Positions 58,289-64,000 of a DNA stretch of 64,000 nt are shown one piece after another (position 1 is the stretch's first letter; each line of letters begins with the position of its first letter). The notes beneath the pieces were generated by a model. The model saw nothing but the letters and a program-made list of their open reading frames with translations, was not told where the DNA came from and did not search any database. Source of the stretch: a virus; IMG/VR virus record IMGVR_UViG_3300035670_012166, positions 1 through 64,000 of that record. One strand, written 5' to 3'. A program made the translations under genes and the position numbers.

Positions 58289-60085
58289 TCAAGTTGCATG
58301 TTTTATATCTTCAATTATTAAAATAAGATTATTGTTGCCAGACCAATTGTCAAGTTCAATAGTATATATAACATCAACTTTGTCACCAACATTAAATTCT
58401 TTGCAAATATAACCTTTTCTCCAAGCATTAGCAGGAACCCAAGTTTTCTCACCATTTGATAATTTGAGTTTTGCATGTTTGCCTTGAGTTAATGGCTTTG
58501 CTTCAACTAATGTCATATTTTTAGTTATGAATATAGGATTATGATTACCAGAACCAAATGGAGATAATTTGGATAAATGCACAAATGTTTTAATATTCAA
58601 ATCACCAAACAACATTCTGGCATCAACTTCAATTAATTTTTCAGAAGAAGGTTCACCCAATTTATCTTTAGCATATTCATTCAAGGCTTTTCTCATTGCT
58701 GGAATATTATCTATGGCAAGCTCAAAACCAGCAGCAAAAGCATGACCACCACAAACAGTAGAACCGTCTGCTCTTTTCTTGAATAACTTCCAAGCTTCTT
58801 CTGACTTGAGAGCATCCAAAATATTAAAATCACGAGTTGAACGACAAGAACCTTTAGCATATCCATCATTTTTATAATTACACACCAAAGTTGGTTTATT
58901 GTACATTTCAGCAATTTTTCCAGCTATGAGACCAATTAAGCCTGGATGCCAATTAGGATCACCAAGTACAAGTATATGTTCATCTTCTAAGTTGAAATTC
59001 TGTTCAACAAAAGCAATAGCATCTTGTGTAGCTTTCTCTTGTTGTTCTTGTCTTTTAGCATTAGCATTATTTAATTGACGTGCTAAATTTGCTGCTGTTA
59101 TATCGTCTTTTGCAAGCATTAAACTCAAAGCAGTACCAGCATCAGCAAGCCTACCTATAGCATTAATCCTTGGGCCAATTTGAAAGCCAATTGTAGTAGG
59201 AGTGACATCTTTTACACCTGCTATTCTAAGTAATTCTTTGATTCCAGGTTTTCTACTATTAGACAAAATAGAACAACCATAATTTACGATTACTCTGTTC
59301 TCGTCTAACATAGGGGCAACATCAGCTACAGTCCCAAGAGCAGCAAATTCAATAAGATCATCAATGAAATCAAATAAATCTAATTCTCTGGTTTTAGCTA
59401 AAGCAAGCATTAATTTAAAAGCAATTCCGCAACCAGCTAAAGCATCAAATGGATATCTTTTAAAATCTTCTTTAGCTAAATGCTCAAAATGTTCTCCAGG
59501 ATAATTAGGGTCATCTCTATTTGGGTTAACAACACCTATACAGTCAGGAATTTTTCCATCATCAGAAGGATGGTGGTGATCAGTTACAATCAAATCTAAT
59601 CCACATTGTTTTGCATATGTAGCAGTTTCAAAAGCAACAATTCCACAGTCAACACTCATCAACAATTTGGCATTTCTGCTTAATGCTTCATCAACAGAAT
59701 GTACTTTGATGTCATAACCATCTTCCATTCTATGAGGAACCTTATATTCAAAATTAGCTCCCATCTTTTCTAATGCTGTAACAACAATTGCGGTTGATGT
59801 AATTCCATCAACATCGTAGTCACCCCATACAAAGATTTTTTCCTGATTGTCTATTGCTTTGTTTAGCCTGTTAACTACAACATCAACATCAGGCAAAGAA
59901 AATGGATTATGAAGTTTATTGATGTTAAGATTTAAAAAATTCTTAGCCTTTTTCTTATCATCAATACCTCTAGTAATCATCACTTGGGCAACAGGAATAG
60001 GTACTTCCAAATCACAGGCAAGCTCTTTAACTTCCTGCATATTACAATCACGCATTTTCCAAATTGTTTCTAATCTATCCATCAA
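58289..60085 (-). CDS. recJ: Single-strand-specific exonuclease RecJ (DHH family)
   Basis: A 598-residue protein of normal RecJ length. DHH-phosphoesterase motifs are visible: WGDYDVDGITSTAIV, MSVDCGIV, VTDHHHPSDDG and VVNPNRDDPNYPGEH. The DHHA1 part has VCGGHAFAAGFE, and an OB-like C-terminal domain ends the protein. RecJ degrades 5' ends of single strands in recombination and repair, fitting the RecA gene nearby. It overlaps the primase stop by 4 nt. Confidence 0.95.
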   Translation of the reverse strand: MMDRLETIWKMRDCNMQEVKELACDLEVPIPVAQVMITRGIDDKKKAKNFLNLNINKLHNPFSLPDVDVVVNRLNKAIDNQEKIFVWGDYDVDGITSTAIVVTALEKMGANFEYKVPHRMEDGYDIKVHSVDEALSRNAKLLMSVDCGIVAFETATYAKQCGLDLIVTDHHHPSDDGKIPDCIGVVNPNRDDPNYPGEHFEHLAKEDFKRYPFDALAGCGIAFKLMLALAKTRELDLFDFIDDLIEFAALGTVADVAPMLDENRVIVNYGCSILSNSRKPGIKELLRIAGVKDVTPTTIGFQIGPRINAIGRLADAGTALSLMLAKDDITAANLARQLNNANAKRQEQQEKATQDAIAFVEQNFNLEDEHILVLGDPNWHPGLIGLIAGKIAEMYNKPTLVCNYKNDGYAKGSCRSTRDFNILDALKSEEAWKLFKKRADGSTVCGGHAFAAGFELAIDNIPAMRKALNEYAKDKLGEPSSEKLIEVDARMLFGDLNIKTFVHLSKLSPFGSGNHNPIFITKNMTLVEAKPLTQGKHAKLKLSNGEKTWVPANAWRKGYICKEFNVGDKVDVIYTIELDNWSGNNNLILIIEDIKHAT

Positions 60086-60840
60086 TATGCCCTTATAACC
60101 AGTTTTTTCTTATTATTCGCAATCAAATTCTGTATCGTTTCATCTAAGAAAGATACATCATATTTTTGAGCAAAATCATCAGGATCTAAGCCTTGTGGCA
60201 AAATTATCCTTATAGCATTCAGTCCTAGATCTTCTATCTTACTAATGATTTTTTCTGAAGCAATTTTTCCAGCATCATCACTGTCCATTAATACCACGAG
60301 ATTATCGCAAAATCTTGAAGCTAAAGCTACTTGATGTTCAGAAATAGCAGTTCCACACAAAGCTGCAACATTTTCTAGTCCATTATCATAAAGTGAATAA
60401 ACATCAAAATAGCCTTCAGTAAGAATAAGATAATTCTTTTCTCTTGCCATTGTTTTTGCTACATCAAGAAAAAATAAATTTTTGTTTTTATGGTAAGGTT
60501 CATTTATCCATTTACCTTTATTCCATTTATTTATTCTGTCTGAGCATTTAGCAGGTTCATGTCCATAAAGATCCCAAAATGCTTGCACTGTATGTTCTTT
60601 TAATTCTGGAATTTGCCTACCAGCTAATGCCAAAAAATTACCGTGAACATCTTTGATTGGAACTATTAATCTGCCTTTCAATAATGGAAATTCATATCTA
60701 GAATAAACTGGGCAAAAACCAATCAGATTGTTTTCAATTATTTTATTAGACAAATTTCTAGTTTTAAAATATTCTTGAACAGTATGATTATCTTTGAAGT
60801 TTCTTAAGAATTGATTGTAGTTTATTTCAAAGCTGTTCAT
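60082..60840 (-). CDS. DnaG-like primase core (TOPRIM), no zinc-binding domain
   Basis: The 252-residue protein covers only the RNA-polymerase domain of DnaG: EYFKTRNLSNKIIENNLIGF, KGRLIVPIKDVHGNFLALAGR, the TOPRIM Glu in LTEGYFDVYSL and the metal-binding VVLMDSDDAGKIA. The CHC2 zinc module and helicase-binding C-terminus are absent, so DNA recognition may rely on another protein or on a zinc module coded outside the window. TACAAT ends 7 nt before ATG 60840 with no ribosome site. It leads the operon with recJ. Confidence 0.85.
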   Translation of the reverse strand: MNSFEINYNQFLRNFKDNHTVQEYFKTRNLSNKIIENNLIGFCPVYSRYEFPLLKGRLIVPIKDVHGNFLALAGRQIPELKEHTVQAFWDLYGHEPAKCSDRINKWNKGKWINEPYHKNKNLFFLDVAKTMAREKNYLILTEGYFDVYSLYDNGLENVAALCGTAISEHQVALASRFCDNLVVLMDSDDAGKIASEKIISKIEDLGLNAIRIILPQGLDPDDFAQKYDVSFLDETIQNLIANNKKKLVIRAY

Positions 60841-60847
60841 TTGAATA

Positions 60848-60853
60848 ATTGTA
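60848..60853 (-). promoter_or_regulatory. -10-like element of primase-recJ operon
   Basis: TACAAT on the minus strand ends 7 nt before ATG 60840; no Shine-Dalgarno. The gap 60841-60917 also holds the start region of the rightward gene at 60918, so it is a divergent control region. Confidence 0.45.
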
Positions 60854-60917
60854 TCATTAAAGGGGGATTTGCAGAAACATAGGAAAAAAATACTATCCTT
60901 TTTTATGCAGGTATTTT

Positions 60918-61790
60918 ATGAAGAAAAATTTGTTAGATCAATTAAATGCTGAAATTACGTTATTAGAAAATTATGGCTATTACAAATCAGCAAGTATTCT
61001 TCATAAAAAATTTATTCGAGAAGCACAAGTAGACCCTATATCTTATGACAAAGAACCTAGAGGAGATACTTATAAAAAGTATTTCTATAATCTTTTAAAT
61101 TCTGCACAAAAAGCACAAGATATAGAAGCAGCTAAAAATGCTATCAGAAGAGATGGTTTTTTATTAGAAGAAGATAAACAACAACTTATCGGTATGCTGC
61201 CTCAAAGTGTCCAAGCTAAACCTAACACTACTCCTGTTGCTACTACTGCTAATCCTGCTACTCCTACAAATCAGTCTACAGTAACACCAACAAATACTAC
61301 AGAAATCGTAGAACTAGCAAATGTTACACCAATAACAAGCCAACCTCAACAACCTCAACAACAATTGGCAGATCCTTCGCAAAATTTATTCAACAAATTA
61401 TTGAATGAAGCAAAGTATTATCTTTCAATAAATGATTTTAATAATGCAGCTACTATAAGACAACAAGCAGCAGAATCTGAGATGTACCAAAACCAAAAAA
61501 TTGCTTGGGAACAACAATACAATATACTTGTTCAAAATTATTCTGGCACTGCTCCAAATAACCAAGCAAGCCCTCAGTACAATGCTCAAAATCAAGCTCA
61601 AAGTGATATATATAATGCTGCAAAATCTATCGGGCTTGAGTATATCACTCCTGCAAATATTGCTTTTAGGGAACAACAAATTAGGCAAAAACTTTATCAA
61701 TCAGGTAAGTTGAACGCTAATACTCAGCAACTATTAAGACAAATTTCTCTTTCAGCTTACTATATTTCCAACCCCCAATCAAAAAAATAA
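60918..61790 (+). CDS. ILDN-type tagged, Gln/Thr/Pro-rich protein
   Basis: A 290-residue protein. The N-terminal helix EITLLENYGYYKSASILHKK resembles the leaders of genes 34832 and 46477. Residues about 95-155 are Thr/Pro/Gln-rich and disordered, and the C-terminal half is helical and Gln/Asn-rich (FNKLLNEAKYYLSINDFNNA; IRQKLYQSGKLNANTQQLL). ATG 60918 has AGGT as a modest ribosome site; an earlier ATG at 60905 is out of frame. It is the only rightward gene among the recombination genes. Probably virion-linked or host-directed; no family. Confidence 0.58.
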   Translation: MKKNLLDQLNAEITLLENYGYYKSASILHKKFIREAQVDPISYDKEPRGDTYKKYFYNLLNSAQKAQDIEAAKNAIRRDGFLLEEDKQQLIGMLPQSVQAKPNTTPVATTANPATPTNQSTVTPTNTTEIVELANVTPITSQPQQPQQQLADPSQNLFNKLLNEAKYYLSINDFNNAATIRQQAAESEMYQNQKIAWEQQYNILVQNYSGTAPNNQASPQYNAQNQAQSDIYNAAKSIGLEYITPANIAFREQQIRQKLYQSGKLNANTQQLLRQISLSAYYISNPQSKK

Positions 61791-61813
61791 TCCCCTCAAA
61801 AAAGGGGATTATT
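61786..61813. terminator. Bidirectional terminator between rightward gene and recA
   Basis: AATAATCCCCT / AGGGGATTATT with a 6-nt A-rich loop; AT-rich flanks serve both the rightward gene and the leftward recA. Confidence 0.85.
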
Positions 61814-61816
61814 AGT

Positions 61817-63025
61817 TTAATCTAACATTTGTTTTGCAGCTTCATCAAATGAAATACCGTTATCATCATCGTCATCATCTTCATCAGATTCAGGACCTTT
61901 TTTGATAGCTTCTAAAAGATCATCAAGAACTTTTCCAACAATTTTCATTCTTCCACATATAAATTCAAAAGCTGTAGTTGAATTATCATTGCGAGTTCTC
62001 TTGACTGGTGCTGGCTGATTCATTAATAACTTACAGAATTCATATGGATCCTTGGATTCCACTACTTCACCAGTGTCAGCATTCAGATAGCTGAATTTCT
62101 TACGAACTTCTTTGATATATTCAAAGCCTTTAGCTTTTGCCTTATAAAGAAATTCATCAACAGGATTAGTGGTTTCATCATCTGTAAACATAATTTTGAA
62201 TTCACCAGTCAATCCAGGTTGACCATATCTAGTCTTCATCACAAGAACTTTAGATTTACCACCAATGACAACATCTTTACCTTCAGCATCTTTTTTGGTA
62301 ACTTGTCCAGCTGCACCATTGATTTTATTGATCCAAAGACGCATATGGGTAAAATAATTCATAGCATTACCACCAGAGGCAGTTTTAACCATAGAACCAG
62401 GCATTGCACCAGCACCCATATAAAGTTGGTTAATTAAAACAACAATTGTACCTGAAGCTGCTGTTTTTGCAGTTAAATCTTTGGTTAATCGCTTTACAAA
62501 TCTTGCATGAAGACCAATTGTTTGAACTTGCTCCAAAGATTTTTCCATTTCATCATTTGGAATCATAGCTGAAACAGAGTCCACAACAATTACAGCGTAA
62601 TCTCCAGACTCGACCATAAACTTCAGGAGTTCGCCATATTTCTCTGCAGATCCAACGTTTTCAATTAGAAGAAGCTGTGCAGTATTAACACCACAAGAAA
62701 TAGCTCTTAATGGATAGTATGAATTTTCAATATTGAAGAAAACACACTTCTTGCCTTGCTTTTGAGCTTCAGCAATTAGTTTATATCCAAGCCAAGTTTT
62801 TCCAGATTGAGATTCACCACAGAATTCAATCAAAGTTCCAGTAGGAATACCCATACCAGAACCTAAAATTGAGTCTACCTCAAAAACTCCAGTTGGGATG
62901 AATTCAATTTGTTCAACATCACCAGTCTTGATACATTTTTCATCAACTCCAAGAGACTTCAGTTTTTGCTGAAGAAGTCTTTGTTGATCTTTATTTATAA
63001 TTTCACTTAAATCTTTACTTGCCAT
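61817..63025 (-). CDS. recA: RecA/UvsX-like recombinase
   Basis: A 402-residue strand-exchange ATPase. Walker A is GESQSGKT (70-77), Walker B VIVVDSVSAMI, loop 1/2 region LINQLYMGAGAMPG and VKTASGGNAMNYF. The C-terminus has a strongly acidic tail (ESDEDDDDDD), as in bacterial RecA and phage UvsX, which tempers DNA binding. A very good AGGAG site precedes ATG 63025. It follows the ssDNA-binding-like gene, and RecJ, RecA and that protein would form a recombination and repair set. Confidence 0.94.
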   Translation of the reverse strand: MASKDLSEIINKDQQRLLQQKLKSLGVDEKCIKTGDVEQIEFIPTGVFEVDSILGSGMGIPTGTLIEFCGESQSGKTWLGYKLIAEAQKQGKKCVFFNIENSYYPLRAISCGVNTAQLLLIENVGSAEKYGELLKFMVESGDYAVIVVDSVSAMIPNDEMEKSLEQVQTIGLHARFVKRLTKDLTAKTAASGTIVVLINQLYMGAGAMPGSMVKTASGGNAMNYFTHMRLWINKINGAAGQVTKKDAEGKDVVIGGKSKVLVMKTRYGQPGLTGEFKIMFTDDETTNPVDEFLYKAKAKGFEYIKEVRKKFSYLNADTGEVVESKDPYEFCKLLMNQPAPVKRTRNDNSTTAFEFICGRMKIVGKVLDDLLEAIKKGPESDEDDDDDDNGISFDEAAKQMLD

Positions 63026-63038
63026 ATTATGCTCCTAA

Positions 63039-63064
63039 AAAGGGGTCAATTAAGACCCCTTTTC
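63039..63064 (-). terminator. Terminator/attenuator between ssDNA-binding-like gene and recA
   Basis: AAAAGGGGTC / GACCCCTTTT forms a 10-bp stem with a 6-nt loop right after the upstream gene; its 3' T run abuts the recA ribosome site, so it may partly limit recA expression. Confidence 0.7.
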
Positions 63065-63068
63065 ATAT

Positions 63069-64000
63069 CTACTTCTTTCCCATCCATCCTAAAGAAACTT
63101 CATCATCATCATCGTCGTCTTCATCATCTTCGAAGACAGGCTTAGCAACTGGTTTCTTTTTTGGTGCTGGAGCAGGAACAAATTCTTCTTCATCATCTTC
63201 ATCATCAGTAACAACTGGTGCTGGCTTAGATGCAACCTTAGGAGACTCAACTGGTGGAGAAACCTTGTATGATGCAGAAACTACCTCTTCTTCAGCATTC
63301 TTTGGAGCAGAGAACTTGAAAAGTTTAGTCAAAGGATAACCATAAGCAAAGAAATCTTCCCACTCTGGCATGTTAGGATCTTCTTCTCGATCAGACTCAT
63401 AATTTGAACGCTCACGAGTAAGATCTTCTGCAGATGGCTCACCAGCCTTACGAAGAAGCTCAATCATCTCATCAGTGATTGTTGTTGGCTTACCCTCAAA
63501 ATAAAGAGTATATTCCACAGACTTAGGCGCTGGCATTCCAGTAGCAGTAGCAGTAATCTTGATGCAAGGAGCATTGCGAGTACCATAATGGCGACCATCA
63601 CCATCTTCATTTTCTTCGTCTTCATAATTCTGAACAGTTTGCTCAGCAATGCGTCCAAAGATGCTCTTACCCTTCTTCAATACCTTTACTTGCCAGGAAC
63701 CATCCTCTTGCTTTTCAAGAACATTTTGAGCATAAGTGGTAGAACCAATGTAACCCATTTTCTTCCAAGGACATTGAGATGGATCTTCATGACCAATACG
63801 AACAAAAGACTTGTTCAATTCAGCATCAGGGAATGGTACACGTTGAGTCTTGCCACGAAGAGCAGGATCATTGGTTGGGTTAGGAACATATACTTTATCA
63901 GTGTACTCAATAAAGGAAATTGGATCACCAATAAGTCTCATACGACGAACAACCTTTGGGCTGTCCTTTACAGACAAGTTTACAAGAATATCTTGAAAAC
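63069..64000 (-). CDS. Probable single-stranded DNA-binding protein, 5' end outside window
   Basis: More than 302 residues; the frame runs open to the right edge (FQDILVNLSVKDSPKV), so the true start is outside. The core has beta-rich, charged sequence (YVPNPTNDPALRGKTQRVPF; SWQVKVLKKGKSIFGRI; IKITATATGMPAPKSVEYTL), reminiscent of phage gp32-type OB folds. The long tail alternates Pro/Lys with Asp/Glu runs and ends DDDDDEVSLGWMGKK; acidic tails are typical of ssDNA-binding proteins. Adjacent recA supports this. A direct family motif is not certain. Confidence 0.6.
   Translation of the reverse strand, partial: FQDILVNLSVKDSPKVVRRMRLIGDPISFIEYTDKVYVPNPTNDPALRGKTQRVPFPDAELNKSFVRIGHEDPSQCPWKKMGYIGSTTYAQNVLEKQEDGSWQVKVLKKGKSIFGRIAEQTVQNYEDEENEDGDGRHYGTRNAPCIKITATATGMPAPKSVEYTLYFEGKPTTITDEMIELLRKAGEPSAEDLTRERSNYESDREEDPNMPEWEDFFAYGYPLTKLFKFSAPKNAEEEVVSASYKVSPPVESPKVASKPAPVVTDDEDDEEEFVPAPAPKKKPVAKPVFEDDEDDDDDDEVSLGWMGKK

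Noticed and set aside
61234-61370. Thr/Pro/Gln repeats in the 60918 gene as a tandem repeat locus or CRISPR-like array
   Set aside because: Repeats are short, irregular and at the peptide level (CAACCTCAACAACC type), typical of a disordered linker; there are no spaced identical direct repeats.
62300-62420. Treating VKTASGG in RecA as another copy of the assembly-block KTAS motif
   Set aside because: This sequence lies in a conserved functional loop of RecA proteins and has an independent explanation.

Overview
This window is most likely part of the genome of a large tailed bacteriophage (Caudoviricetes, probably jumbo-sized). It is AT-rich (about two thirds A+T by eye) and densely packed, with overlapping or nearly abutting genes. 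It carries terminase, portal, prohead protease and HK97-type capsid genes beside a bacterial-style replisome, ribonucleotide reductase and phage-encoded sigma factors. No integrase, tRNA, CRISPR array or insertion sequence was seen. The host cannot be named from the sequence. Strong AGGAG-type ribosome sites show a host with a normal anti-Shine-Dalgarno. A SigH-like sigma factor, a SpoVS-like protein and many probable leaderless starts are hints, not proof, of a host lineage that uses those features.

Region 1 (1-17.4 kb) is a sugar and small-molecule biosynthesis island. A leftward operon (1-3880) encodes an RmlB-type 4,6-dehydratase, a ThDP enzyme split into two genes, an acylating acetaldehyde dehydrogenase and a 4-hydroxy-2-oxovalerate aldolase (cut by the window edge). 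A rightward series (3920-14680) encodes an NAD-dependent epimerase, two related CgeB-like glycosyltransferases, a PhyH-type oxygenase, a two-subunit transketolase, two RmlC-like epimerases, a radical SAM protein, a ColD-like dehydrase, a heptose-kinase-like PfkB protein and an Mpo1-like protein. Two leftward genes follow: an RfbH-like iron-sulfur 3-dehydrase and a HAD-nucleotidyltransferase fusion. Together they look able to make and transfer an unusual deoxygenated, possibly branched sugar onto virion, host surface or DNA. The target is not shown by the sequence.

Region 2 (17.4-39.9 kb), almost wholly leftward, is the virion assembly block. In transcription order it runs: an unknown protein, a possible small terminase, the large terminase, several unknown proteins, a portal carrying a C-terminal PD-(D/E)XK-like nuclease domain, a 1383-residue protease/scaffold protein, an acidic scaffold-like protein, a probable decoration protein and the major capsid protein. 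A LAGLIDADG homing endonuclease with a frameshifted tail lies beyond the capsid gene. Many of these proteins carry Cys-rich zinc-type motifs and a recurring (K/R)TA(S/A/T) tetrapeptide.

Region 3 (40-64 kb) holds replication, transcription and nucleotide genes: a sigma factor, delta-like clamp-loader subunit, beta clamp, compact adenylosuccinate synthetase, SigH-like sigma, DnaX-like ATPase, dUTPase, NrdA/NrdB, SpoVS-like protein, a zinc-finger protein that may be a third sigma factor, RecJ, a truncated primase, RecA and a probable ssDNA-binding protein running off the right edge. Rightward genes in this block encode proteins with shared N-terminal tags (MWY or ILDN-type) that may be virion-targeted.

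Fourteen genes have a TATAAT-like hexamer ending exactly 6 or 7 nt before the start codon and no ribosome site, which suggests that a large gene class is expressed from leaderless mRNAs.
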